From the NCBI GenBank assembly GCA_963771015.1, contig CAVYRN010000012.1, forward strand, positions 1-64,000: 64,000 bases of DNA, read 5' to 3'. The notes beneath the pieces were generated by a model. It was not told the origin of the DNA. It saw only the letters and a list, made by a program, of their open reading frames with translations, and did no database searches. The translations under genes and the position numbers were made by a program. This DNA is from CAVSJJ01 sp963771015. GTDB lineage: Bacteria; Actinomycetota; Actinomycetes; Actinomycetales; Dermatophilaceae. Shown here in pieces: positions 16,958 through 26,135 of the stretch (within the stretch, counting starts at the first letter, position 1; each line of letters opens with the position of its first letter).

Positions 16958-18502
16958 TCACTGGTAGGAGATGAACCACGGGGTCGGGTGGACCTTCGTC
17001 ATCGTCTCCTGCGGGCTCAGCGGGTCGCTGTCCGTGTGGTAGAAGTTCTTCCACCCCATATAGACCCCCCGCGGCAGGTTCGCGCGCAGGGCGTGCCACG
17101 TCGCCCACTTCGCCGCCCGCGAGCCCTGGCCGTCGGCGTGGATGACGACCTGTACCTCGTCGTGGCTCGTGTCGAGCAGCTGTCGACGGCGGATCATGCT
17201 CGTCGAGAACTGGTGCAGGGTCAGCACCTTCGGTGGCAGGTTGTTGACGTCGACGAGGGCGGCCAGCCAGCGGATGACGTCGTTGACCTCGGCGACGTCG
17301 ACCGAGCCGAGCTGCTTGAGCGGGCGCTGCTTCTTGGCGAGCCGCCACTCCGGGTCGAGGGCGAGCCCGACATAGGGGTTCAGCAACAGCGGAGTGTAGA
17401 GCTTGGCCTGCTTGAGGAACTCGGAGCGCCCGGACTGCAGGTCGAGGACGACGTACAGGCCGGCCTGTCCCGCGGCCTCGACCCACGGGCGCAGCGTCGA
17501 CACGGGGGTCTCGTTGGAGAAGTTGTGGTCCGAGCCCGGCGAGCCCGAGGCCACCGTTGCGATCATCTCGAAGGCCGGCACGACCGGCGTGCTGGTGTAG
17601 CGGGCATGAGCGGCGGCGAGGGACTTCGCCCGTGCGATGGCGGCGGGGAGGCTCTGCTGTCCGAGCGCCCCCAACGACGGCGTGCCGGGGTGACCGTACA
17701 GCGCCACGATCCGGCGGCCAGGGAAGGGCGTCCAGCCACCGCCGGGAAGCTGAGGGGCGGTGCGGACGGTCGAGATCCGGCTGGCGAACCGGGCTGTGGT
17801 GCCGAAGGCCGGGCCGACCGCCACGACGGGGACCTCGGGACCGGCGATGAGCTGCTTGGCGGCCACCGGGGCCTGACGGGGATCGGAGCTGCGGACGAGG
17901 AGGACCGTGGCACCGGCTGCGGCGACGGCCGCCCTGACCGCCTCGCTCGCGGGCGCGCCTCGCGTCCACATCGCGAAGGCCGGCGGCTCCGTCGACCCGG
18001 GGCTCGGCAGTGGCACGGGGAGGCCGAGGCCGGGCAGGTCCGCGGCGCTGGCCGGTCCGTCGACGGCGGTACGGTCGCCGACGGCCAGTCCCGTCGCGGT
18101 GGGGTAGCACAGGACCATCCGGGCCTTGAGCCGGTCGAGCTCGCCGACGAGCTGGTCCGAGGCGACGAGGAGCGGCGCCCCCAGGGCCGTGGCCGCGGCC
18201 GCGGCCGGGCCGATGGTGCCCGTGCCGCCGTCGGCGGCGACGACGACGACGGTCGCCCCGGTGAACAACGCCCCGCTCAACGCCACGGTCGCAGGCCCGT
18301 CGGCCCCGGTGACGACCTGGACGCTGGCCACGCGGCGCTGGGTGCCGTGGCCGCCCGCGGCCGGGGAGGCGCTGCTCGTCGGACTGCCCGACGGCGACGT
18401 GGTCGCCGTCGGAGGGTCCTGCTGCGTAGCCGTGCAGGCGGATACACCGGCGACCACCGGGACCGCGATGAGCGCCTGCCGTCGTGTCAGTTCTCGCCCC
18501 AC
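16958..18502 (-). CDS. Predicted lipoprotein with CW-binding-2-like half and barrel-like half
   Basis: 514 residues. The N-terminus MGRELTRRQALIAV with lipobox GVSAC (Cys23) is a signal peptide with twin arginine, so export by Tat or Sec and lipid anchoring are both possible. After a Thr/Ser/Pro linker (26-55) comes an alpha/beta region (about 58-245) whose repeated ALGAPLLVASDQLVGELDRL and VVVVAADGG patterns recall cell-wall-binding repeat 2 domains. The C-terminal half (about 300-514) reads like a TIM barrel (VVLDLQSGRSEFLKQAK, LALDPEWRL, WFISYQ at the end) in the style of glycoside-hydrolase folds, with a DPE-type acid pair. I do not recognise a family. Start is GTG at 18502, with AGGGGT upstream. 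Confidence 0.7.
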   Translation of the reverse strand: MGRELTRRQALIAVPVVAGVSACTATQQDPPTATTSPSGSPTSSASPAAGGHGTQRRVASVQVVTGADGPATVALSGALFTGATVVVVAADGGTGTIGPAAAAATALGAPLLVASDQLVGELDRLKARMVLCYPTATGLAVGDRTAVDGPASAADLPGLGLPVPLPSPGSTEPPAFAMWTRGAPASEAVRAAVAAAGATVLLVRSSDPRQAPVAAKQLIAGPEVPVVAVGPAFGTTARFASRISTVRTAPQLPGGGWTPFPGRRIVALYGHPGTPSLGALGQQSLPAAIARAKSLAAAHARYTSTPVVPAFEMIATVASGSPGSDHNFSNETPVSTLRPWVEAAGQAGLYVVLDLQSGRSEFLKQAKLYTPLLLNPYVGLALDPEWRLAKKQRPLKQLGSVDVAEVNDVIRWLAALVDVNNLPPKVLTLHQFSTSMIRRRQLLDTSHDEVQVVIHADGQGSRAAKWATWHALRANLPRGVYMGWKNFYHTDSDPLSPQETMTKVHPTPWFISYQ

Positions 18503-18808
18503 TGGACCCCTGCCTCTGTGAGCCGTCGCGGATGCGACACCCGTACGATGCCACCCCGACCTGGGGGTCCGCAGACGGTTCCGAGAACCGATGGCTCCGG
18601 CGCCGCCACACCGATCGCCGGCAGCGGCGCGGTGGGGAGCTCGCCGAGGGGTCCGTCGGCCCTTCCCGGTCGGACCAGCGGTTCGTATGCCGCGTGCTCC
18701 GGTCCGTAGGATGGGTCCGGTCGTGCGCCCGCCGCAGGGGGCCGTCGACCAGGCGTCACGGCATACGGCCGTGGCCTCTCTCGTACCACCGCAAAGGACC
18801 GAACACCC
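18503..18808. other. Intergenic region, divergent lipoprotein / aspS (306 bp)
   Basis: No credible gene; open frames crossing it have no ribosome-binding site or family-like sequence. It carries two copies of the genome-wide octamer, inverted to each other (GTATGCCG at 18685-18692, CGGCATAC at 18759-18766), and a TAGGAT box at 18707-18712 that could be the aspS -10, with a leader of about 90 bases. No clear -35 is visible. Confidence 0.55.
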
Positions 18809-20653
18809 GTGCTTCGCACCCATGAGGCCGGCACGCTGCGTGCCGAGCACATCACCGAGCCGCCGCTGACCGTCACCCTGACCGGGTGGGTGGCCAAGCG
18901 GCGCGATCACGGCGGGGTGGCCTTCATCGACCTGCGGGACGCCTCGGGCGTCGTCCAGGTCGTGGCACGGGACGAGGTGCTCGCCGAAGGGGGCGCCCAC
19001 GAGCTGCGCAGCGAGTTCGTCGTCAGGGTGGTCGGCCGGGTCCGGCACCGCCCCGAGGGAAACGCCAACCCCGACCTGCCGACCGGCGAGGTCGAGGTCG
19101 TCGCCTCGAGCCTGGAGGTCCTCAACCCGAGCGCCCCGCTGCCGTTCCAGATCGACAGTCACGTCAGTGTCGGCGAGGAGGCCCGGCTCCGGTACCGCTA
19201 CCTCGACCTGCGTCGCCCGGGCGCGCAGTCCTCGGGCCACGCGATCAGGCTGCGTTCCCGGGTCAACGCCGCGGCCCGGCAGGTGCTCGGTGCCCGCGAC
19301 TTCGTCGAGATCGAGACCCCGACGCTGACCCGGTCCACGCCCGAGGGCGCCCGCGACTTCGTCGTGCCCGCCCGCCTCTCGCCGGGCAGCTGGTACGCCC
19401 TGCCGCAGAGCCCGCAGCTGTTCAAGCAGCTGCTCATGGTCGCCGGGATGGAGCGGTACTACCAGATCGCCCGCTGCTACCGCGACGAGGACTTCCGGGC
19501 CGACCGGCAGCCGGAGTTCACCCAGCTCGACATCGAGATGAGCTTCGTCGAGGAGGACGACGTCATCGAGGTCGGCGAGGCCGTCGTGAGCGAGATCTGG
19601 AAGCTCATCGGCGTCGACCTCGAGGCGCCGTTCCCGCGGATCACGTATGCCGAGGCGATGGCGCGGTACGGCACCGACAAGCCTGACCTGCGCTTCGGGC
19701 TCGAGCTCGTCGACTGCACGGCGTTCTTCGCCGACACCACGTTCCGCGTGTTCCAGGCCGACCACGTCGGCGCCGTCGTCATGCCGGGTGGGGCGAGCCA
19801 GTCGCGCCGCCAGTTCGACGCGTGGCAGGACTGGGCCAAGCAGCGCGGTGCACGCGGTCTGGCCTACGTCGTCGTCAACGAGGACGCCGGTGACGGCTCC
19901 TTCGGCCTGTCCGGCCCCGTGGCCAAGAACCTCTCCGAGGCCGAGCTGGCCGGGCTGGCCGACCACGTGGGCGCGGTCCCCGGTGACGCCGTCTTCTTCG
20001 CCGCTGGGCCGGTCAAGCCCAGCCGCGCCCTGCTCGGGGCCGCGCGCCTCGAGATCGGCCGCCGCGCCGGCCTCGTCGACGAGAGCGCCTGGTCCTTCCT
20101 CTGGGTGGTCGACGCGCCGCTGTTCGAGCCGTCGTCCGAGGCGGTGGCGGCCGGCGACGTCGCCGTCGGTGCCGGCGCGTGGACGGCGGTCCATCACGCG
20201 TTCACCTCGCCCAAGCCGGAGTTCCTCGACACCTTCGACGAACGGCCCGGCGAGGCGCTCGCCTACGCCTACGACATGGTGTGCAACGGCAACGAGATCG
20301 GTGGTGGGTCGATCCGTATCCACCGCCGCGACGTGCAGGAACGGGTCTTCCGGGTGATGGGCCTGACCCAGGAGCAGGCCCAGGAGAAGTTCGGCTTCCT
20401 CCTCGACGCGTTCCAGTTCGGTGCGCCCCCGCACGGCGGTATCGCCTTCGGGTGGGACCGGATCGTCATGCTTCTCGGCGGGTTCGACAGCATCCGGGAC
20501 GTCATCGCCTTCCCCAAGTCCGGCGGCGGCTACGACCCGCTGACCGACGCCCCGGCGCCCATCACGCCCGAGCAGCGCAAGGAGGCCGGAGTCGACGCCG
20601 TGCCGGAGCCCCGGACCGTCGAGGTGGCCGTGGAGCCGTCCCGGCCGGCCTGA
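18809..20653 (+). CDS. aspS: Aspartyl-tRNA synthetase (AspRS or AspRS/AsnRS)
   Basis: Charges tRNA-Asp. The 614-residue bacterial form has an N-terminal OB-fold anticodon domain (VTLTGWVAKRRDHGGVAFID, 21-40). The class-II core has motif 1 around GARDFVEIETPTL, motif 2 RCYRDEDFRADRQPEFTQLD (about 217-236), a GAD insertion domain (about 300-420) and motif 3 GGIAFGWDRIVMLLGG near 549. It is not possible to tell from this window whether it also charges tRNA-Asn. GTG 18809 has AAAGGA 11 bases upstream. Confidence 0.97.
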   Translation: MLRTHEAGTLRAEHITEPPLTVTLTGWVAKRRDHGGVAFIDLRDASGVVQVVARDEVLAEGGAHELRSEFVVRVVGRVRHRPEGNANPDLPTGEVEVVASSLEVLNPSAPLPFQIDSHVSVGEEARLRYRYLDLRRPGAQSSGHAIRLRSRVNAAARQVLGARDFVEIETPTLTRSTPEGARDFVVPARLSPGSWYALPQSPQLFKQLLMVAGMERYYQIARCYRDEDFRADRQPEFTQLDIEMSFVEEDDVIEVGEAVVSEIWKLIGVDLEAPFPRITYAEAMARYGTDKPDLRFGLELVDCTAFFADTTFRVFQADHVGAVVMPGGASQSRRQFDAWQDWAKQRGARGLAYVVVNEDAGDGSFGLSGPVAKNLSEAELAGLADHVGAVPGDAVFFAAGPVKPSRALLGAARLEIGRRAGLVDESAWSFLWVVDAPLFEPSSEAVAAGDVAVGAGAWTAVHHAFTSPKPEFLDTFDERPGEALAYAYDMVCNGNEIGGGSIRIHRRDVQERVFRVMGLTQEQAQEKFGFLLDAFQFGAPPHGGIAFGWDRIVMLLGGFDSIRDVIAFPKSGGGYDPLTDAPAPITPEQRKEAGVDAVPEPRTVEVAVEPSRPA

Positions 20654-20709
20654 CCTCGGCACGCCGTTCTCCGGGCGGTCGCGGATACGGGTGACCGGCC
20701 GGTACGGGG

Positions 20710-20715
20710 TAGGGT
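20710..20715 (+). promoter_or_regulatory. Putative -10 box of bioYMN
   Basis: TAGGGT fits TAnnnT. Transcription would begin near 20722, leaving a leader of about 33 bases before ATG 20755. No canonical -35 is seen; the sequence upstream contains the 10-base palindrome ACCGGCCGGT (20693-20702). Confidence 0.35.
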
Positions 20716-20754
20716 CGCCCGCAGTTCCGTCGACCACCTCGATCCGAGGACGCC

Positions 20755-21369
20755 ATGACCACCTCGCCCTCCTCGCGCCGCTCCCTCGGCGCCCGTGACC
20801 TCGCCCTCGTGGCCTCGTTCGCCGCGCTCATCGCGGCGCTGACCATCCCCGGAGCGATCCCGGTCGGCGGCTTCCCGGCGCCGATCACCCTGCAGACCCT
20901 CGGCGTCATGCTGGCCGGGTCGATCCTCGGCTGGAAGCGCGGGACCCTCTCGGTCCTGCTCTACCTCGCCCTGGGTGCCGTCGGTCTGCCGGTGTTCGCC
21001 GGCGGCAAGGGCGGGCTGGGGGCCTTCGTCGGCCCCACCTCCGGCTACCTGTTCGGGTTCGCCCTCGGTGCCGCCGTCATCGGCTGGCTCGTCGAGCGGC
21101 GGCTGCCCGCCTACCCGACGTGGTGGGGCGCGTTCGCCAACATCGTCGGCGGCATCCTCGCCGTGTATGCCGTCGGCATCCCGGTCCTCGCCGCCGCCGC
21201 CGGACTGCCGCTCGCGACGGCCCTCAAGGTCGGCGGCCTGGTCTTCCTGCCCGGTGACCTCGTCAAGGTCGTCATCGCGACCGTCGTCGCCGCTGCCGTC
21301 CACCGGGCCGTGCCGGACGTCGCCGGCGTGGCCTCCGCTCGGCAGCGGCACCGCGTCGGAGCCTCCTGA
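20755..21369 (+). CDS. bioY: Biotin transporter substrate-binding subunit BioY
   Basis: 204 residues, the S-component of an ECF biotin importer. About six membrane helices. The family signatures GGFPAPITLQTLGVMLAGSI (41-60) and GPTSGYLFGFALGA (about 90-103) are present. The N-terminal SLGARDLALVASFAALIA is the helix that contacts the T-component in ECF systems. It is followed seven bases later by the ATPase and then the T-component, so the whole importer is encoded here. Biotin synthesis genes are not in the window. Confidence 0.94.
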   Translation: MTTSPSSRRSLGARDLALVASFAALIAALTIPGAIPVGGFPAPITLQTLGVMLAGSILGWKRGTLSVLLYLALGAVGLPVFAGGKGGLGAFVGPTSGYLFGFALGAAVIGWLVERRLPAYPTWWGAFANIVGGILAVYAVGIPVLAAAAGLPLATALKVGGLVFLPGDLVKVVIATVVAAAVHRAVPDVAGVASARQRHRVGAS

Positions 21370-21375
21370 CCTGCA

Positions 21376-22077
21376 GTGATCCAGATCGAGGGGGTAAGCC
21401 ACCGCTACGGCGAGCGAGCGGTCCTGGCCGACCTCACCGTCGACCTCGACGAGCCGCGGGTCGGCATCATCGGCGCCAACGGCTCGGGGAAGTCCACCTT
21501 CGCCCGGCTGCTCAACGGCCTCGTCGTCCCCACCGAGGGGCGGGTGCACGTCGACGGTCTCGACACCCGGTCCGACGGGGGAGCGGTGCGTCGCAAGGTC
21601 GGCTTCGTCTTCTCCGACCCCGATGCCCAGATCGTCATGCCGACGGTCCGCGAGGACGTCGAGTTCTCGCTGCGCGGCAAGGGCCTGGAGCGCGCCGACC
21701 TCGACCGGCGGGTCGACGCAGCCCTGGCCGGCCATGGCCTGGCCGCCCACGCCGACCATCCGGCCCATCTGCTGTCCAGCGGCCAGAAGCAGGCGCTGGC
21801 CCTCGCCTCGGTCCTCGTCCTCGAACCCGAGGTCCTCGTCTGCGACGAGCCGACGACGCTCCTGGACCGGCGGCATACCCGGCGGGTCGCCGACCTCATC
21901 GACGCCCTGCCGCAACGGGTCGTGCTCGTGACCCACGACCTCGACCTGGTCCGGGGGTGGGAGCGGGTGCTCGTCATCGACGAGGGCCGCATCGTCGGCG
22001 ACGGACCGGCGTCGGAGACGGTGCCCTTCTACGAGCGGCTCATGGACGCCGCGCCGGCCGGGCGGAGCGAGCCGTGA
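21376..22077 (+). CDS. bioM: ECF transporter ATPase BioM (CbiO-like)
   Basis: 233 residues, ABC ATPase that powers biotin uptake with BioY and BioN. Walker A GANGSGKST (about 34-42), signature LLSSGQKQALALA (about 131-143), Walker B VLVCDEPTTLLD (about 152-163) and switch histidine in VLVTHD. The Q-loop region reads GFVFSDPDAQIVMPTVREDV, the pattern of cobalt/biotin-type ECF ATPases. GTG start six bases after bioY; the stop overlaps bioN (GTGA). Confidence 0.94.
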   Translation: MIQIEGVSHRYGERAVLADLTVDLDEPRVGIIGANGSGKSTFARLLNGLVVPTEGRVHVDGLDTRSDGGAVRRKVGFVFSDPDAQIVMPTVREDVEFSLRGKGLERADLDRRVDAALAGHGLAAHADHPAHLLSSGQKQALALASVLVLEPEVLVCDEPTTLLDRRHTRRVADLIDALPQRVVLVTHDLDLVRGWERVLVIDEGRIVGDGPASETVPFYERLMDAAPAGRSEP

Positions 22078-22646
22078 GCGTCATCCACCGCCTGCCCGCC
22101 GGCGCCAAGCTCCTCGCGCTCGTCGTCCTCACCACCGTCCTCGTCGTCGTCCGGTCGCCGTGGGTGGTGCTCGGTGGGGCGGTGCTGGTCCTCAGTGGGT
22201 ATGCCGTCGCCCGGCTCGGGCCGCGCCGGCTGGGCTCGGTCCTGCGGCCGCTGCGCTGGTTCGTCGTCCTGCTCGTCGCGTTCCAGTGGTTCTCCGCGGG
22301 GTGGGAGGTCATGGTCGTCGTCGTCGGGACCCTCGTCGTCGCCGTGGCCGCGGCCGGGCTCGTCACCGCGACGACGACGACCACGGCGCTCCTGGACGCG
22401 GTCATCGCGGCCCTGCGCCCGTTGCGGCCGCTCGGCGTCGACGCGGAGCGGGTCGGGCTGACCTTCTCGCTCGCGATCCGGGCGCTGCCGGTCATCCAGC
22501 ACGCCTTCGACGAGGCCCAGGACGCGCGCAAGGCCCGTGGCCTCGGCCGCAGCGCCCGGGCCCTGGTCACCCCGGTCGTCGTGCGCACGATCCGGCATGC
22601 CGAGCGGACCGGCGAGGCGCTGGCGGCCCGCGGCGTCGACGACTGA
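22074..22646 (+). CDS. bioN: ECF transporter T-component BioN
   Basis: 190 residues, membrane coupling subunit. Hydrophobic segments are seen at about 10-30, 30-55, 65-85 and 85-105. A cytoplasmic coupling helix contains the ARG signature (DARKARGLGRSARAL, about 148-162). It lies last in bioYMN and overlaps bioM by four bases. BioN is often dispensable for BioY function in other bacteria, but here the complete set is kept. Confidence 0.9.
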   Translation: MSVIHRLPAGAKLLALVVLTTVLVVVRSPWVVLGGAVLVLSGYAVARLGPRRLGSVLRPLRWFVVLLVAFQWFSAGWEVMVVVVGTLVVAVAAAGLVTATTTTTALLDAVIAALRPLRPLGVDAERVGLTFSLAIRALPVIQHAFDEAQDARKARGLGRSARALVTPVVVRTIRHAERTGEALAARGVDD

Positions 22647-22659
22647 GGACCCACCCCGC

Positions 22660-23430
22660 TCAGCCGGCGTCGAGGCGGCCGGTCGCCCAGGTGATGGCCG
22701 TGAAGAAGCCCAGCCGTCGGTAGACCCGCCGGGCCACGGTGTTGTCGGCGTACATCCCGAGCGTGCACACCCCGCCACGGACCAGGGCCTCTCGGGTCAG
22801 GCTGGCCGACACGGCCGTGCCGAGCCCCTGACCCCGCTGGCCGGGGGCCACGGTGATGCCGGCGAGGTGGAGGACACCCGCGGTGTTGGGCTCGCTGCAC
22901 CCGACGGCGATGAGCGCGCCGGCGGCGTCGCGGATCCCGACCCAGAGCTGTCCCGGGCGCACGAACGGCTGCCCGAAGGTCCGCGGGTTGTGCTCGTCGA
23001 GGAATGCCGTCAGCTCGGCCTTGTGGTGCGGCCCGACCCGGACGAGGCGCTCCTCGCCCGGCTGGGTCGGGGGGGCGGCCCGGGTCCACATCCACTCCCA
23101 GGTCGTCGGGGAGCCGACCGGCAGCCGGGCCGCGACCGCGGCGTAGGCCTCTCGGGGGGCGCTGACCCGGGTGACGTCGGGCTCGGTGACGAGGGCGCGC
23201 ACGTCGGCGTCGTCGAGGAGCGTCTCGATGGCGTCCAGCGCCCCCAGGAACGTCGCCCCACGGGCGCCGCTCTGCCCCTGCCGGACGTAGGCGACGGCGC
23301 CCTCGTCGGGCTCGCCCACGGCATACGAGGGGTTGACCAGGGTCCGGCCGACGTCCCACCGCAGCACGGGGTGCAGGCCACCCGCCTCGCGCAGCTCCTT
23401 GAGCGTCGTGAGCCGACGGATCTCGCTCAC
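22660..23430 (-). CDS. GNAT-family N-acetyltransferase
   Basis: 256 residues. The C-terminal half carries the acetyl-CoA pyrophosphate loop VAPGQRGQGLGTAVS (about 186-200) and the closing GMYADNTVARRVYRRLGF. The N-terminal 110 residues are a separate domain I do not recognise (begins MSEIRRLTTLKELREAGG). The GTG start at 23430 overlaps the stop of the MMPL transporter by four bases, so it is the distal gene of that pair. The substrate is unknown; it may modify the exported molecule or be unrelated. Confidence 0.85.
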   Translation of the reverse strand: MSEIRRLTTLKELREAGGLHPVLRWDVGRTLVNPSYAVGEPDEGAVAYVRQGQSGARGATFLGALDAIETLLDDADVRALVTEPDVTRVSAPREAYAAVAARLPVGSPTTWEWMWTRAAPPTQPGEERLVRVGPHHKAELTAFLDEHNPRTFGQPFVRPGQLWVGIRDAAGALIAVGCSEPNTAGVLHLAGITVAPGQRGQGLGTAVSASLTREALVRGGVCTLGMYADNTVARRVYRRLGFFTAITWATGRLDAG

Positions 23431-25640
23431 TCGGTGACTCCCCACCTCTCGTGCAGGCGGCGCAGCGACCGCGGCGCCCACCAGTTGGCGTTGCCGAGCA
23501 CCGACATCGTCGCCGGGACGAGGAGCATCCGGACGAGCGAGGCGTCGATGAGCACGGCGAGGAGGAGGGCCACGCCCATCTCCTTGATGACGAGAAGCTT
23601 CCCGGCGGCGAAGCCGGCGAAGACGATCACGACGAGCAGCGCCGCCGACGTGATGATCCGCCCCGAGCGCTGCAGGCCGAGGGTCACCGAGCGGTCGCTG
23701 TCGTGACCCTGCTCGTGCAGCTCGACGATGCGCGAGAGGAGGAACACCTCGTAGTCCATCGACAGCCCGAACCCGAAGGCGAGGACGAGCAGCGGGATCG
23801 TCGACTCGATCGCCCCCACCGAGTCGAAGCCGAGAAGGGCGCCGAGATGACCCTCCTGGAAGATCCACACGACGAGCCCCATCGCGGCCCCGAGCGAGAT
23901 GACGTTCATGACGAGTGCCTTGACGGGGATGACGACCGAGCCGGTCATGAGGAAGAGCAGGACGAGCGTCGCCAGGGCGACCAGCCCGAGGGCGAGCGGG
24001 GCCCTGGAGAGCATGGCCGCGGAGAGGTCGCGCAGCTGCGATGCCTGCCCGACGACGTACGCCGTGAAGGGCGGCCGGTGGTCGTGGAGGGACGCGACGG
24101 CGTCCCGGGAGCCCTGGCCCAGCCCGTTGTCTCCGGTCCGCAGGCCGAGCGTCACGAGGTCGGCCGACACCTGCTCGGGTGGGTCGACGGATGCCACGCC
24201 CGGGATGTCTGCGGCGGTGCTCGCCCAGGCCTGGACCTCGGCGAGCGGGGCCCGGGTGACGATGGTGACCTGCGGTCCGCCGAGGCCGGGGTAGCGGGCG
24301 TCGATCGTCTCGAAGAAGGTCCGCTCCGGGGCGCCCTTCGGCAGCAGGTTCGCGCCGGAGGAGGTGATCCGCAGGGACAGGGCCGGGGCGGCCGCTACCC
24401 CGAGCAGGGCGGTGACGACGACGATGACGGTCCATGGATGGCGGTGGACCCGCTCGGCGAGGCGCGAGAACACGCCCTCGTCGGGCGAGTACTCGGTACC
24501 GCGCCGGAGCAGCCGACGTGCCGCGAGGGTGGCCAGGGCCGGAATGAGCGACAGCGCGACGGCGAGCGCGACGACGACGACGGAGACCGCCGCGGCGCTG
24601 ATGGCCCGCATGAAGGCGACATCGAAGAGCATGAGCCCGGCGAGCGAGATGGCGACCGTGATGGCCGAGAAGACCACGGTGCGGCCGGCGCGGTCGACGG
24701 TGAGCTCGGTGGCGAGAAGGACGTGGTCGCGGGTGAGCCGGCGAAGCCCCGCGCCGGCGCGGATCCGGCGCAGCTCCTCGCGGAACCGGCTCACCGTGAG
24801 CAGTCCGTAGTCGATGGACAGGCCGAGCCCGAGGACGGTCACGACGTTGACCGCCGTGGCGTCGAGGTCGATGGCGTAGGAGAAGCCGAGCAGCGACGCC
24901 AGCGCCCCGGCGATCGAGGCGATGGCGCCGACGATGGGCAGCCCCGCGGCGAAGAACCCGCCGAAGACGAGGATCATGACGAGGAAGCTGACGGGCAGCG
25001 CGATTCCCTCGCCGGTGCGCAGGTCCTTGGGGATCTGGTTGACGATGGCGTCGACGAGGCTGCGGACGCCGCCGCGCTGGGACCGGGTCGCTCCGGTCTG
25101 CTGGACGAGCCGGTCGAAGACCGTGTCGACCTGCGTCGTCGCCGTGGCCTCCTGCTCGGCGGTGTTCTCCTGGTCGAACCGGACGACCGTCGCGAAGCCG
25201 CCGTCGGCACGCGAGGCGTCCGGTCCGTTCTCGGTCAGGGCCAGCGCCGTGGGCGAGGTGGGTCCGTCCGGCACGACGAACGGGTTGACCGCGGAGGTGA
25301 CCCGGTCGATGGCGGTGAGGTCCTTGGCGGCCTGCACCGCCGCCTGAGCCACCTGAGGGGAGGTGAGATCGACTCCCTCGACGAGGAGCGTGTAGGTGCT
25401 GAACCCCGTGACGCCCGCGTCGGTGAGCATCTGGCGACCGGTCATCGCCTCGCCGTTGACGGTGATCTCGCCGCTGTGCAGCCGGCTGAAGAGCGAGTCG
25501 GTGCCGAGCGCCCCCTCGGCCACGGCGAACCCGGCGACGACGAAGAGCACCCAGGCCAGGACGATGCTCCTGGCGTGGCGGCCGACGAACCGCCCCCAAC
25601 GCCGCAGCAGCGCTGCGTGTCTCGGGTCGGCGTCCCCCAT
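23427..25640 (-). CDS. MMPL/RND-family transporter
   Basis: 737 residues with the twofold RND-type layout: one helix, a periplasmic-type domain (about 50-180), five to six helices, then the same again. Transport-core segments LGLGLSIDYGLLTVSRFREE (about 270-289) and FGFGLSMDYEVFLLSRIVEL (about 625-644) are the paired, proton-relaying Asp-Tyr motifs of MMPL proteins. Such transporters export lipids or hydrophobic compounds. ATG 25640 is the start. The PadR regulator lies 0.5 kb upstream, a common arrangement for efflux pumps, although another gene sits between them. Confidence 0.92.
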   Translation of the reverse strand: MGDADPRHAALLRRWGRFVGRHARSIVLAWVLFVVAGFAVAEGALGTDSLFSRLHSGEITVNGEAMTGRQMLTDAGVTGFSTYTLLVEGVDLTSPQVAQAAVQAAKDLTAIDRVTSAVNPFVVPDGPTSPTALALTENGPDASRADGGFATVVRFDQENTAEQEATATTQVDTVFDRLVQQTGATRSQRGGVRSLVDAIVNQIPKDLRTGEGIALPVSFLVMILVFGGFFAAGLPIVGAIASIAGALASLLGFSYAIDLDATAVNVVTVLGLGLSIDYGLLTVSRFREELRRIRAGAGLRRLTRDHVLLATELTVDRAGRTVVFSAITVAISLAGLMLFDVAFMRAISAAAVSVVVVALAVALSLIPALATLAARRLLRRGTEYSPDEGVFSRLAERVHRHPWTVIVVVTALLGVAAAPALSLRITSSGANLLPKGAPERTFFETIDARYPGLGGPQVTIVTRAPLAEVQAWASTAADIPGVASVDPPEQVSADLVTLGLRTGDNGLGQGSRDAVASLHDHRPPFTAYVVGQASQLRDLSAAMLSRAPLALGLVALATLVLLFLMTGSVVIPVKALVMNVISLGAAMGLVVWIFQEGHLGALLGFDSVGAIESTIPLLVLAFGFGLSMDYEVFLLSRIVELHEQGHDSDRSVTLGLQRSGRIITSAALLVVIVFAGFAAGKLLVIKEMGVALLLAVLIDASLVRMLLVPATMSVLGNANWWAPRSLRRLHERWGVTE

Positions 25641-25748
25641 GGCGACTAGCGTCCCACCCGGAGCCGCGCGCCGGACGGCAGGGTCCTCATCCCGCGCAGC
25701 CCGTCGGGCGTGGGGTGGACGACGCGGGGACGGTCGACCCCCACAAGG

Positions 25749-26135
25749 TCAGCACTGCCAGTGCGCGCCGACCCAGGCCACCTCGTCGTTGTTGGACCGC
25801 TGGAGGTACTGCCTGCCGTCCTTGATGCGACCGCACCGGCGGCACTCTTCGTGGACCATGCGCTGGTCCTCGGCGTTCCCGTGCACCGTGACGTCGTCGT
25901 GCCGGCCGAGGGCACAGAGCGCCGGCCGGTGGTAGGCGAGCGAGGGGTCGGCCGCCAGGAGGGCCCGGCGCAGTCCCGGGGCACCGAGCAGGACGGAGCC
26001 GGCGTACCGAAGGGCGCGCCAGCCGGACAGGGCGGACAGGTCGGCCCGGTACTCCTCGTCGTAGCGCGCTCTGGCGCCGGCGGGAAGGAGGTCGACCGCC
26101 CAGTAGCGCAGCCGGCGGACCGGATGCAGCGTCAT
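25749..26135 (-). CDS. Conserved hypothetical protein, PadR partner, with CxxC
   Basis: 128 residues. Begins MTLHPVRRLRYWAVDLLPAG and has a helix LSALSGWRALRYAGSVLLGA. A C-terminal basic region includes ECRRCGRIKDGRQY (about 96-109), a possible zinc knuckle with only two close cysteines, and the protein ends with a cysteine. Its start overlaps padR (ATGA), so the two are co-translated. I think it is a member of the families often found next to PadR regulators, but I cannot name a function. Confidence 0.72.
   Translation of the reverse strand: MTLHPVRRLRYWAVDLLPAGARARYDEEYRADLSALSGWRALRYAGSVLLGAPGLRRALLAADPSLAYHRPALCALGRHDDVTVHGNAEDQRMVHEECRRCGRIKDGRQYLQRSNNDEVAWVGAHWQC

Noticed and set aside
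18487..18897. Minus-strand open frame upstream of the lipoprotein, overlapping it by a few codons
   Set aside because: No ribosome-binding site, overlaps the aspS start, and the sequence has no recognisable feature. Spacer with promoters explains it better.
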